Origin: Nocardia donostiensis
GTDB lineage: Bacteria; Actinomycetota; Actinomycetes; Mycobacteriales; Mycobacteriaceae
DNA: 64,000 nucleotides
Reading direction: 5' to 3'
Assembly: GCF_002081715.1 (NCBI RefSeq)
Contig: NZ_MUKP01000023.1
Span: 1 to 64,000 of the forward strand
Shown: one piece after another, positions 41,389-49,617 of the stretch
How positions within the stretch are numbered: position 1 is the stretch's first letter
How the letters are laid out: every line of letters starts with the position of its first letter
The notes under the pieces: generated by a model
Told to the model about the DNA's origin: nothing
The model's database searches: none
The model's input: only the letters and a program-made list of their open reading frames with translations
Translations under genes and position numbers: made by a program

Positions 41389-42489
41389 GTGAGGGCGGCG
41401 GTGTTCAACGGAAACGGACCCGAGTTGGTTATCGAGGACATCCCGAAACCGGCGCCGCGACGAGGTGAAGTGCTGGTGCGGGTGTCGGCGTGCGGGGTGT
41501 GCCATACCGACCTGCATGTGCTGAAATCCGAGGTCGCGTTTCCGGCTCCGGCGGTGCTCGGGCACGAGGTTTCCGGGGTGGTCGCCGAGGTCGGCGAGGG
41601 CGTCGGCAATGTCGCAGTCGGCGACAGCGTGGTGTGCAGTTTCATCATGCCGTGCGGGGATTGCCGGCACTGTGTGCGCGGGATGGAAGACCTGTGCGAG
41701 AAGTTCTTCGCCTACAACCGGCTCGGCGGCACCCTCTACGACGGCCAAAGCAGGCTGGCGCGGGCCGACGGTTCCCCGCTGGCCATGTATTCGATGGGCG
41801 GGCTCGCGGAATACTGCGTGGTGCCCGCCACCGATGTGTTCACCGTTCCCGAAGGCGTCGGGCTGGAGGCGGTGTCGATTCTGGGGTGCAGTTCGTTCAC
41901 CGCACTCGGCGCGATCAACACCGCCGAGTTGACTCTCGGCGACCGGATCGCAGTGGTCGCAGCGGGCGGTGTCGGATCCTCCATCGTGCAATTCGCGGCG
42001 GCCGCAGGCGTCGCACAGATCATCGCCATCGATATCAGCGACGAAAAGCTCGCGGCGGTATCCGAACTCGGCGCCACCCACACAATCAACTCGCGCACCG
42101 AGGACGCCGTAGCGCGAGTGCGTGAACTCACCCACGGCCACGGCGTCAACGTAGCCTTCGAAGCCCTCGGCAGCGCCGCAACATTCGCAACCGCCCTCGA
42201 CATCCTCGACGACGGCGGCCGCGCCGTTGTCGTCGGCATCGCCCCCGCCGGCACCCCTGGTTCCCTAGACCTGGCCCGGCTGGTCCGACGCAAACTACAG
42301 ATCCACGGCTCCTACGGCGCCAAAGCCCGCACCGATATGCCCGCCCTGTTGCGGATGGTCGCAGCAGGCACCGTCCACCCCGAACACGTGATCACCCGCC
42401 GCTATTCGCTCGACGAAGCCGACGCCGCCTACCAGGCGCTGGCGCGTGGGGAGATCGTTGGACGGGCCATCATCGAGATGGCCGACTGA
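41389..42489 (+). CDS. Zinc-dependent alcohol dehydrogenase (MDR superfamily)
   Basis: A 366-residue medium-chain dehydrogenase. Catalytic zinc ligands are in ACGVCHTDLH and GHEVSGVVAEVG. The structural-zinc cluster is CGDCRHCVRGMEDLC. The Rossmann motif AAGGVGSSIVQFAAAAGVAQIIAIDISDEKL points to NAD. The GTG start (RAAVFNGNGPELV) has GGAGGAGAGG upstream, and the ORF from 41308 is longer than needed. It is a complete enzyme oxidising an unknown alcohol. It stands alone upstream of the low-GC island. Confidence 0.92.
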   Translation: MRAAVFNGNGPELVIEDIPKPAPRRGEVLVRVSACGVCHTDLHVLKSEVAFPAPAVLGHEVSGVVAEVGEGVGNVAVGDSVVCSFIMPCGDCRHCVRGMEDLCEKFFAYNRLGGTLYDGQSRLARADGSPLAMYSMGGLAEYCVVPATDVFTVPEGVGLEAVSILGCSSFTALGAINTAELTLGDRIAVVAAGGVGSSIVQFAAAAGVAQIIAIDISDEKLAAVSELGATHTINSRTEDAVARVRELTHGHGVNVAFEALGSAATFATALDILDDGGRAVVVGIAPAGTPGSLDLARLVRRKLQIHGSYGAKARTDMPALLRMVAAGTVHPEHVITRRYSLDEADAAYQALARGEIVGRAIIEMAD

Positions 42490-42612
42490 CCGCATAGGCG
42501 AGCCGAGCGAGCACTCAACACGTTCCCTCCTGCGTTTTCCCGACCATCGATAACGGTTGGCGCACAGCGCCGCATATCGCGAAGATAAAGAGGGTATGAC
42601 GCTATCTTTTCA

Positions 42613-42807
42613 TTGGCAAATACTCCCAGTTCAGACTCGGCCGGCGGGGTTGCCGACCGCACCGTATTACTTTTCCGAGATGAACTCGCTACTGGGCTTC
42701 TCCGGCCTAATCCCCTCGTCGTCGTTAGTGACAGTCCCGAAGAAACCGTAACGGATGGTAAGGTACCTCACATGGGCGGAGGAAGATACGAGGGATTTCG
42801 CATATGA
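42613..42807 (+). CDS. Possible small ORF in the low-GC island
   Basis: A 64-codon TTG-started frame whose product (VADRTVLLFRDELATGLLRP, LVVVSDSPEETVTDGKV) reads like a soluble protein. It overlaps the zincin gene by 53 bases. No good ribosome binding site is present. A rival frame from ATG 42599 (TLSFHWQILPVQTRP) is also open. It could be a small partner or immunity protein of the zincin, or not coding. Confidence 0.25.
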   Translation: MANTPSSDSAGGVADRTVLLFRDELATGLLRPNPLVVVSDSPEETVTDGKVPHMGGGRYEGFRI

Positions 42808-43750
42808 GACTTATAATTGCTTCGTAACATGGGGGAAAAGGTTGCAATCAAAGTTATTTCTTGATTTCGCTGCACGAATTTCCGAAACTCTCACCAGGGG
42901 AACGTCTTTTCTTTCCGGAAAATACAAGGAGATCAACAGCACTGCCCGGTACTCTGCCAGGAGCCTGGAGCAACAGGATCGCAGGTTCCCACGCGTGACC
43001 CTATCTGCTGCCGCCGCCGGGATCCTCCTGAGCGTGGGCGGCGATTCCCTTAACGAGGTGTCGACCGAGGAATATCTTTCCGGACTCGGGCCCACTGTCG
43101 ATGAGTACATCGCCTTGTCCCCTTTTCTCCGAGAAGAAGTCGCGAAATTACGGGCCGATGGCTGGTTCATTGCGTACACCCCCCTTGAGGGAAACATGAA
43201 CGGCCTCACGCATTGGGAACAGAAGAAGATTCTGATCAGTGACAACCTCAAAGGAAACCCTGAAAAGATCATGGCTGTACTCGCGCATGAAGTGGGACAC
43301 GCATATCCGGGGAAATATATGGGAGACATCGATCCTCCCGTCGACAGCGAGAGCTACGCACACTGGCTGGAGCGCAGCCTACCTGAACTATTTCAGCGTG
43401 AAGTGGAAGCCGAGTTCGTACAAGCTCAAGTACGGCATGAGATCATCGAAAACGGCGGCCCGGATATTGGCGCTCCCCACGAGCTCATCACTTCCCTGTA
43501 CGAAAGACAATTCAGCGGGTTCACCCGGGACCAAGCCCGAGATTTCGTCGCTGAAGCGTCTCACTTGTGGGAAGACTGGTTGCCGTTCTATGAACAGCAT
43601 CTCAGGAGCTACTGGGATGAGAATTTTACCGGCTCACATGGCCCTTCGAAAGAAATATCTTCTTTGAAAGAACTCGAGGAGCAAGTGGCAAAGGAAAATA
43701 CAGAGCTACCGGAATACCCTCCTGTGCCATACCTTCCTGGGCCGCGATGA
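42755..43750 (+). CDS. Putative zinc metallopeptidase (zincin), effector-like
   Basis: A 331-residue protein of no recognised family. It contains a clear HExxH-type zinc motif at 178-182 (VLAHEVGHAYPGKYMG). A possible third ligand is near Glu218/Glu220 (QREVEAEFVQAQ), about 40 residues on as in gluzincins. The N-terminal ~100 residues are polar with a weak hydrophobic segment (VTLSAAAAGILLSVGGDSL) and no signal peptide. The C-terminus is acidic and Pro-rich. Codons end in A/T far more than in neighbours, so it is probably acquired. The start is unsure. Architecture and composition suggest a toxin/effector peptidase, an inference. Confidence 0.65.
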   Translation: MVRYLTWAEEDTRDFAYETYNCFVTWGKRLQSKLFLDFAARISETLTRGTSFLSGKYKEINSTARYSARSLEQQDRRFPRVTLSAAAAGILLSVGGDSLNEVSTEEYLSGLGPTVDEYIALSPFLREEVAKLRADGWFIAYTPLEGNMNGLTHWEQKKILISDNLKGNPEKIMAVLAHEVGHAYPGKYMGDIDPPVDSESYAHWLERSLPELFQREVEAEFVQAQVRHEIIENGGPDIGAPHELITSLYERQFSGFTRDQARDFVAEASHLWEDWLPFYEQHLRSYWDENFTGSHGPSKEISSLKELEEQVAKENTELPEYPPVPYLPGPR

Positions 43751-43810
43751 CGAAGAGCCGACCTTTCTATAGGAGTACGAGATGGCCGCGGCTGGGGGGC
43801 GAATGCTTGA

Positions 43811-44623
43811 CTAGGCGGTCGGCTGCCATTCCTCGGGGGCGAGTTCGGGGAGGGTTTCGCCGGTTTCCAGGAGGGCTTTGAGGTTGACCAGGATCGCGGG
43901 CCAGCCGCCCTGGATGGCTTCGCGGACCTTGCTACCCGAGGGGAAACCGTCGTGGACGACGGTGAGTTTGACCAGTTCGCCGACCGGTTCGAGTTCGAAG
44001 GTGACTTTGGACCTGGGTTCGGCTGCCCAGGCGCGGCCCAGTTCGGGGTCCATGCCGAAGGTTTCGGCGTGTTCGGGGCTGAAGGTGTGCCAGGTGTAGG
44101 ACAGGGTGCGGGGCGGATCCGCCGTCAAGACGACCTGTTCGGGGTCGGCGCTCGTCCAGTCGCGTTCCCGCCACACCATGGGAGAGCCTGGCTGCCAGTC
44201 CGTTTCGAAGGTCGCGCCCCAGTAGCGAGCGGTGAACGCGGGGTCGGTGAGAGCCTGCCACAGCTGCTCGGGGGTGGTCTTGATGTAGGTGGTGTAGACG
44301 AAATCGGTGCTGCTCATCGGTGCCTCCAGGGCTTGTTTGAGGTCGGCGAGGGTGCGGACGCGGGCACGGTGGTAGCGGGTGATCCAGCGGTCGGCGATGG
44401 CGTTGATGGGTTCGGCATTGAGGTAGTGCAATTTCTCTCGGCCGCTGCGCCGCGTGGTGATCAGGTTGGCCGCTTCGAGTACGGCGAGGTGTTTGCTGAC
44501 GGACTGGCGGGCCATATCCAGGCCGGAACAGAGTTCACGCAGGCTCTGCCCGTTACGGGCCTCGAGGCTGTCGAGTAGCCGCCTCCGGCTGGGGTCTGCC
44601 AGCGCTTTGAACACCTCGTCCAT
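43811..44623 (-). CDS. ArsR-type regulator fused to SRPBCC (AHSA1) domain
   Basis: A 270-residue fusion. Residues 1-~100 are an ArsR winged helix (MDEVFKALADPSRRRLLDSLEARNGQSLREL, MARQSVSKHLAVLEAANLITTRRSGREKLHYL). After a short linker starting MSSTDFVYTTYIKTTPEQLWQALTDPAFTARYWGA, the second half is an AHSA1-like START-fold domain (VVLTADPPRTLSYTWHTF, VTFELEPVGELVKLTVVHDGF). This fusion is a known actinobacterial architecture. The ATG at 44623 has GGAG upstream; the longer ORF to 44836 is a fused remnant. It is probably autoregulated through the palindrome just upstream. Confidence 0.9.
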   Translation of the reverse strand: MDEVFKALADPSRRRLLDSLEARNGQSLRELCSGLDMARQSVSKHLAVLEAANLITTRRSGREKLHYLNAEPINAIADRWITRYHRARVRTLADLKQALEAPMSSTDFVYTTYIKTTPEQLWQALTDPAFTARYWGATFETDWQPGSPMVWRERDWTSADPEQVVLTADPPRTLSYTWHTFSPEHAETFGMDPELGRAWAAEPRSKVTFELEPVGELVKLTVVHDGFPSGSKVREAIQGGWPAILVNLKALLETGETLPELAPEEWQPTA

Positions 44624-44639
44624 ATCTCCACTCCACGCA

Positions 44640-44679
44640 TATGCAGCCAGGCAGCTGCATAACAGGAATGCTATGCAGC
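44640..44679. promoter_or_regulatory. Operator of the ArsR-SRPBCC gene
   Basis: TATGCAGC (44640-44647) and GCTGCATA (44654-44661) form a perfect 8-bp inverted repeat with a 6-base spacer. A third identical half-site TATGCAGC occurs at 44672-44679. The element lies 17 bases upstream of the ArsR start on the minus strand. Confidence 0.65.
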
Positions 44680-44796
44680 CATTTGGGTGCATGTCAAGGC
44701 CGTCGACCCACCCGAACCAGGACTGGGTAGCCAATGCAGCGTCGTGAGGCTGCCTGCCTGCGCACCGCGGACAGGTGCACAGGCAGGCAGCCAGTG

Positions 44797-44839
44797 GGGG
44801 CGCCTGCTCCATCGGCCCGAGGCCGATGACGGTCACCGG
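44797..44839 (-). pseudogene. Remnant of the 5' end of an imine-reductase-like gene
   Basis: On the minus strand GTG-TVIGLGPMEQAP repeats the N-terminus TVIGLGPMGQAM of the neighbouring oxidoreductase. DNA at 44801-44839 matches 45657-45695 at 32 of 39 positions. It begins four bases after the stop of the intact copy and then loses similarity. It is most simply a decayed tandem duplicate. Confidence 0.65.
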
Positions 44840-44840
44840 C

Positions 44841-45719
44841 TCACGAACGCCCGCCCATCAGCTCGAAGATCGAAACAGGCCGGTTTTCCTGTTCGGTCGC
44901 CGCGATCGCCTTGCGCCACCACGCTTGGGCGGTATGCGACAGGGTGGCGTCGACGCCCACGTCTTCGCTCGTGTCGATGGTGTGTTGCGCGCCCGCGTCC
45001 ATCATCTTGAAAGCCGCCAGATCACCCCAGCCACCGTTCTTCGCGGACTTGGCGTACTCGGCCATGAAGAACGGGAACGCCTCGGCGGAACGCTGGGCGT
45101 ACGGGAGGAACTGGTCGATATCGTGACCGGAACGCTGGATGACAGCCAGCGCCTGGTCGTAGGCGAGCATCCAGGGATGGAAAATGACCAGCAACGCCTG
45201 ATAGAAGACCTGCGCCAGCCCGTCATCGGTGCCCAGATACTCCTGGGTACTCAGCGGGCGCAGGAGTTCGGCGTGCGCGTCGAAGACCTCGCGTGGGCCG
45301 CTGTAGAACAGGTACGACGCGGGATGCTCGATATTGTCGCCCACGGACATGAACCCACCGGAAAGGAACTGGGCGCCGTGCGACCGCACCCAGGCTGCAC
45401 CCTTGCGGGTGTTCTCCGGCGAATCCGAGGACAGGTTGGCGATCACCTTGCCGGGCAGATGGTCGACGGCCTGACCGAGCACGTCGTACATGGCGGCGTA
45501 ATGGGTCAGGCTGACCACGATCACCTCGTTGGCGTCGAGCGCTTCGGCGACTGTCGCGGCGCGCTCGGCCCCCAACTCCACCATCGCGTCGACCTTCGCA
45601 CTACTGCGGTTCCACACGGTGACCCGGGTGCCCGCGGCGAGGAACGCCCGCACCATCGCCTGCCCCATCGGGCCGAGACCGATCACGGTGACGGAACGGC
45701 TGTCGTACTGCTGAGACAT
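44841..45719 (-). CDS. NAD(P)-binding oxidoreductase, imine reductase/beta-hydroxyacid dehydrogenase family
   Basis: A 292-residue protein. Rossmann motif VTVIGLGPMGQAMVRAFLAAG with VWNRSSAKVD favours NADPH. The NAD-binding tail VIVVSLTHYAAMYDVLG and SSDSPENTRKGAAWVRSHGAQFLSGGFM (substrate loop) follow, then FHPWMLAYDQALAVIQRSGHDIDQFLPY in the all-helical domain. The family's usual catalytic Lys is not obvious, which is typical of imine reductases. ATG at 45719 with AAGGGG. Divergent from an HxlR regulator that likely controls it. Confidence 0.85.
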   Translation of the reverse strand: MSQQYDSRSVTVIGLGPMGQAMVRAFLAAGTRVTVWNRSSAKVDAMVELGAERAATVAEALDANEVIVVSLTHYAAMYDVLGQAVDHLPGKVIANLSSDSPENTRKGAAWVRSHGAQFLSGGFMSVGDNIEHPASYLFYSGPREVFDAHAELLRPLSTQEYLGTDDGLAQVFYQALLVIFHPWMLAYDQALAVIQRSGHDIDQFLPYAQRSAEAFPFFMAEYAKSAKNGGWGDLAAFKMMDAGAQHTIDTSEDVGVDATLSHTAQAWWRKAIAATEQENRPVSIFELMGGRS

Positions 45720-45865
45720 CGGATGCCCCTTCGGTTCATGGATACGGTTCAGGTTTCGGCGCCGTCAACGATGTTCATCCGCGCAGGTAGAGTCGACAAG
45801 AACGCACCCGCGCGTGCGGTTGCTTACCCCGAGGTCCGTAATGAGGTCAGGAGGATCCAGCGACC

Positions 45866-46216
45866 ATGACGAGTGACACGGATCACGACGTATGCGGTAT
45901 GACGCTGGCGATCGACGTGGTCGGTGGCAAATGGCGGTTGCACCTGATGTGGGTGCTGGACGAAGGGCCGCAACGGTTCGGGCAGATCCGGCGCGTGCTG
46001 GACGGGGTCAGCGAGAAGGTGCTCACCGAAAACCTGCGCCATCTGGAAGCCACAGGCATCGTACGGCGCGAGGTGTACCCGGAAATCCCGCCGCGCGTGG
46101 AATACTCGCTCACCCCGCTCGGTAGGGAACTCGCGGAAGCATTACACCCGCTGGAGGAATGGGGCGACAAGCACCGCCAGCGGCTGCGCGCGGACCTGCT
46201 GAAAGCCGCCTCCTGA
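45866..46216 (+). CDS. HxlR-family transcriptional regulator
   Basis: A 116-residue winged-helix protein. Signature: VCGMTLAIDVVGGKWRLHLMWVLDEGPQRFGQIRRVLDGVSEKVLTENLRHLEATGIVRREVYPEIPPRVEYSLTPLG, with the Cys at position 10 (often redox- or aldehyde-sensing in the family). The ATG at 45866 has an AGGAGG-type site eight to ten bases upstream. It probably regulates the divergent imine-reductase-like gene across a 146-base shared region. Confidence 0.92.
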   Translation: MTSDTDHDVCGMTLAIDVVGGKWRLHLMWVLDEGPQRFGQIRRVLDGVSEKVLTENLRHLEATGIVRREVYPEIPPRVEYSLTPLGRELAEALHPLEEWGDKHRQRLRADLLKAAS

Positions 46217-46348
46217 CGTCGTCAGGGTGCCCTGGTCTGCGCTGCGTTCGCGCTGCACCTCACCGTGGAGAACGGTCTGATCACCCGGCATCACGTTTAC
46301 GAGGACAGCCTCGCCGCCGCGCAGGCGTTCGCCCGAGAAGGCGGCTGA
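46217..46348 (+). pseudogene. SnoaL-like (NTF2 fold) C-terminal gene remnant
   Basis: Directly after the HxlR stop, in the same frame, the sequence encodes FALHLTVENGLITRHHVYED then SLAAAQAFAREGG and a stop at 46346. The HxHxxED-like ending resembles the C-terminus of SnoaL/ketosteroid-isomerase-like proteins. The first ~90 residues and a start codon are missing. Two 26-bp direct repeats follow at 46382 and 46408. Confidence 0.55.
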
Positions 46349-46448
46349 ACTGCGCCCGAGCCGAGTGTGCTGCGCCGCGGAGTCTTCCTGCGTGGCTGCG
46401 CCACCGTGTCTTCCTGCCTCGCTGCGCCACGCCGAGTGGAACGAACCC

Positions 46449-47570
46449 CTATCCTGCATCGACTGATTCGGCGATGCGCGCGCCGACCCGCTCCAGCAGC
46501 GGGGCGGCCTTGGCTATGCACCTGATCGGGTCGGGCTCCAGGTCGGTCAGGGAATAGGCCGAGCTGAACCCGGCGTCCTCGAGCTGCTCGGGGGTGAGCA
46601 GTATCCGGCCTGCTACTGCGGCGACAGGGACGTTTGCCCTGGTGGCGGCGGCGCAGACGCCGAGCGGGGCTTTGCCGTGCAGAGTCTGCTCGTCCAGGGA
46701 GCCCTCGCCGGTGACGGCCAGGATGGCGCCGGCGAGCCGGGTGGGGAAATCGAGCAGCTCCAGCACGACGTCGATACCGCTGCGCATCCGCGCGCCCAGT
46801 ACGGCCAGTGCGCCGAACCCGGTCCCACCCGCGGCCCCCGCGCCGGGGCTGGTCGCGTGCTCCGGGTGGGCGATCCTGGCCCAATTCGCCAGTGCCGCTT
46901 CCAGTACAGCGCGTTCCTCCGGCCCAGCGCCCTTCTGCGGTGCATAGACCGTGACCGCGCCGGACGGCCCGAGCAACGGATTGCCGACATCGCAGGCCAG
47001 GGTGAATTCCGCGGCGGCGACACCTGAGTGCAGGCCGCTGAGGTCCAGTCGGTCGGCATCGAGCAGAGCCGCACCACCGCAAGGTATTTCGTTTCCTTCC
47101 CGGTCGAGTATCCGGGCACCGAGGGCGGTGAGCATTCCGCTGCCGCCGTCGGTGGAGGCGCTGCCGCCGAGGCCGAGCACGATCCGTGACACTCCCCGGT
47201 CGAGTGCGTGGGCGATGAGCACACCGAGCCCGAAAGTGTTGGCGCCGAGCGGGTCAGGCACACCGCCGGGGAGACGGGCGAAACCGACGACGGCGGCGAG
47301 TTCGATCACCGCGGTATCGCCACGCAGCGCGTACGAGGTGGTTCCGGGTTCACCGGTGGGACCGGGTGCTGTCACCGGCACCCGAGTCCAGCCCGCCGTC
47401 ACGAAAGCGTCCAGGGTGCCGTCACCCCCGTCGGCGACCGGAACCACCTCGATTCCCATACCCGGCCGCACCCGACGCATCCCCCTCGCCAACGCCGCCG
47501 CAACCTCGGCAGCCGACAGCGAGCCCTTGAACTTGTCCGGGGCAAGCACAACCCGAGGCGCCGATGTCAT
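46449..47570 (-). CDS. Glycerate kinase (GlxK/GarK type)
   Basis: A 373-residue glycerate kinase phosphorylating D-glycerate. Signatures: PRVVLAPDKFKGSLSAAEVAAALARGM at the start, VPVADGGDGTLDAFV, ALDRGVSRIVLGLGGSASTDGGSGMLTALGARILD, and the conserved LTGEGSLDEQT equivalent (AVTGEGSLDEQTLHGKAPLGV). The ATG at 47570 is chosen; the upstream open frame to 47822 reads through a non-coding stretch. It feeds 2- or 3-phosphoglycerate into central metabolism. Confidence 0.92.
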   Translation of the reverse strand: MTSAPRVVLAPDKFKGSLSAAEVAAALARGMRRVRPGMGIEVVPVADGGDGTLDAFVTAGWTRVPVTAPGPTGEPGTTSYALRGDTAVIELAAVVGFARLPGGVPDPLGANTFGLGVLIAHALDRGVSRIVLGLGGSASTDGGSGMLTALGARILDREGNEIPCGGAALLDADRLDLSGLHSGVAAAEFTLACDVGNPLLGPSGAVTVYAPQKGAGPEERAVLEAALANWARIAHPEHATSPGAGAAGGTGFGALAVLGARMRSGIDVVLELLDFPTRLAGAILAVTGEGSLDEQTLHGKAPLGVCAAATRANVPVAAVAGRILLTPEQLEDAGFSSAYSLTDLEPDPIRCIAKAAPLLERVGARIAESVDAG

Positions 47571-47775
47571 GGCGCTATTGTCCGGCCACGGATACGTTCT
47601 CGCAGCTCCCTCCCGGCTCGGCCTGTCACCCTTACACACGACAACCCACCGACTCCAGTTCCTGTGTCCGCCCCGCTCCGCGGCCACCATCACGCCCGCA
47701 GCCTCCGCCTCGCCGTGCGCGTGGGTGGCATCGTCAATACGGAGACCACCGGGGCGGTCGGGAACGGCTTCGACC

Positions 47776-47838
47776 CGGATCTTCGCCCTACTCGGCACCA
47801 ACGGCACCGGTAAGACCACCACCGCCGCGGGTCGGCTC
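47776..47838 (+). pseudogene. ABC-transporter ATPase Walker A remnant
   Basis: One plus-strand frame encodes IFALLGTNGTGKTTTAAGRL, close to the IxALLGPNGAGKTT Walker A block of ABC ATPases. The flanking frame has no other ABC motifs and no start. It lies in the 344-base gap (47571-47914) between two minus-strand genes. The rest of that gap shows nothing recognisable. Confidence 0.45.
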
Positions 47839-47914
47839 CCGGCCTATCGCTGCTGCCCGACCGTACTTATGGCAATCGCACCCGGGTACCAAGGTCACGC
47901 TCGGCCGCGGAATG

Positions 47915-49489
47915 TCACGGGATGTTCAGCGGTGCCTGCTCGGCACTGCGCACGCTGACCTCGCCGGTTTCCAGATACTGCATGACCGGCCCGTCCACCG
48001 ACGGGTTCCCGCGCCCGAAGGTGCCGTGATCACCGCCCTCGACCGTGATCAGTGTTCCGCCCAGCGCCTCGGCCATAGCGGGACCGCCCTCGTATTTCGT
48101 CAGCGCGTCGTGACGGCTCTGCAGCAGCAGTGGCGGGGTGTGCAGGCCCGCGCCGCTGATCGGGACCGGAGTGGTGGCCGGTTCCCAGCCGCCGCAGCTG
48201 ATGCCGGAGCGAACCAGGTCGGCGCGGGCGTCCATCGCATTTCCCCCGGAAACGAGGGTGGTGGCGGCCGTGATCAGCCGCTCCGGTCTGGCGGGGGTCG
48301 CGTTCTCGTTGCAGGTGATGGTGGCGAAAACGAAGCGGCCGGTGGGGTGGGAGCTGGTGGCTCCTTCGATGGCGAGGAGGCGGGCGATATCGGCGGGGTC
48401 GGTGTTGGCTTCGGCCATGGCGGTGGCGAACACGGGCCAGTAGGCGCGGGTGTAGGTGGCGACCGCGGTGGCGCCGAGCAGCGGGCCGTGTTCGGAGGCG
48501 CCTCTGGTGACCAGCACGCGCATCAGGTTCTGTAGTTTGCCGGTTTGTTCGACACTGCCGTTGAACCCGTCGCGGACGATCTCGGCCAACGGTTCGGGCA
48601 GTTCGCCGGGTAGATCGCCTGCGCTGGCGGGCGGCGGGGTGAGATTGGCGTACCAACCGCCGCCCTGGTCGACGACCAGCCGCACCCAGTTGCGGTACAC
48701 CTGCAAAGCGGTGCTGCCCAGGCGGTATCGGTCGTGGTGTTCGGCGATCCAAGCGAACAGGTCGTCCATTCGCTGTTTGCCTGCGATCTGCTGTTGGGCG
48801 AACTCCTCGGTCCACACCCAGCCGGGGTGCACGTTGGAGTCCAGGATCATCCGGTCCACCCGGTCCGGGAACAGTGAGGCGTACACCGCGCCCAGATAGG
48901 TGCCGTAGGACGTGCCGAGGTAGCTGATCTTCGCCAGGCCGAGCGCGGCGCGTACCGCGTCCATATCGCGCGCGGTGGTTTCGGTGGTGATGGTCTCCAG
49001 GTAGCCGGGATGGGCGGCTTCGCAGGCTTCCTTCATCGCAGCGCGATTGCCGAACGCCGGCCGCCCTTCCCTATCGGGGTCGCCGGTTCCACAGGTCAGC
49101 GGCGTGGACCAGCGCAGGCCGCGCGGTTGCACGGCGATCCGGTCGTAGTGTGCGGCGAGTTCGGCGGGCAGCCGCTGGTAGCGGTTGGCCCAATAGTCGA
49201 GGGCATCCGCGCCGGGGCCGCCGGGATTGGCGAAGATGACACCGCGCCGCTGCCCCGTCGCGGCGATCTTGCTGACGGTGAGTTCGATACGGGGGCCGTC
49301 CGGTTCGGCGTAGTTCATCGGGACGCTGATCACCGCGCAGTGCGCACCCCGGCCCGCGGTCACCGAACCCTGGGGGCAGGCGCCGAATTCCGGCGCCGCC
49401 TGCGCGGGCGCGGCGGCGAGCGAACCGGTGACCAGCCCCGCGGCCGTCAGCGCCGCCGCTATGCGCGACAGACGCAGCAGGTTCTTCAA
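47915..49489 (-). CDS. Secreted tripeptidyl-aminopeptidase-type alpha/beta hydrolase
   Basis: A 524-residue serine hydrolase of the TAP/SlpD family. The start is TTG at 49489: AGGAGGTG lies six bases upstream, whereas a GTG at 49498 overlaps it. The product opens MKNLLRLSRIAAALTAAGLV, a Sec signal peptide ending ...APAQA|APEF. The oxyanion HG-like motif NPGGPGADAL is followed by nucleophile Ser194 in YLGTSYGTYLG, acid Asp in LLLQSRHDALTKYE and His in EGGDHGTFGRG. A C-terminal TAP domain is included. Exported, releasing N-terminal peptides or ester substrates. Confidence 0.9.
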   Translation of the reverse strand: MKNLLRLSRIAAALTAAGLVTGSLAAAPAQAAPEFGACPQGSVTAGRGAHCAVISVPMNYAEPDGPRIELTVSKIAATGQRRGVIFANPGGPGADALDYWANRYQRLPAELAAHYDRIAVQPRGLRWSTPLTCGTGDPDREGRPAFGNRAAMKEACEAAHPGYLETITTETTARDMDAVRAALGLAKISYLGTSYGTYLGAVYASLFPDRVDRMILDSNVHPGWVWTEEFAQQQIAGKQRMDDLFAWIAEHHDRYRLGSTALQVYRNWVRLVVDQGGGWYANLTPPPASAGDLPGELPEPLAEIVRDGFNGSVEQTGKLQNLMRVLVTRGASEHGPLLGATAVATYTRAYWPVFATAMAEANTDPADIARLLAIEGATSSHPTGRFVFATITCNENATPARPERLITAATTLVSGGNAMDARADLVRSGISCGGWEPATTPVPISGAGLHTPPLLLQSRHDALTKYEGGPAMAEALGGTLITVEGGDHGTFGRGNPSVDGPVMQYLETGEVSVRSAEQAPLNIP

Positions 49490-49617
49490 ATTCGTCACCT
49501 CCCGCCCAGCCCCGGCCACCCAGCATTCTGCGCACGGCCCCGGCGGCGGGCAAGTCGAGCGGCGACACCGAGGGTGCGAGTTACCCGAAATATGCGCTGC
49601 CGGAGTAGCGTCGAGCC

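Noticed and set aside
42490..43810. Prophage or integrative element around the zincin
   Set aside because: No integrase, recombinase, attachment repeat or tRNA junction found; only a composition change.
44624..44836. Longer N-terminus of the ArsR-SRPBCC fusion
   Set aside because: Crosses the operator palindrome and the oxidoreductase remnant. The ATG at 44623 has a GGAG site and the standard ArsR start.
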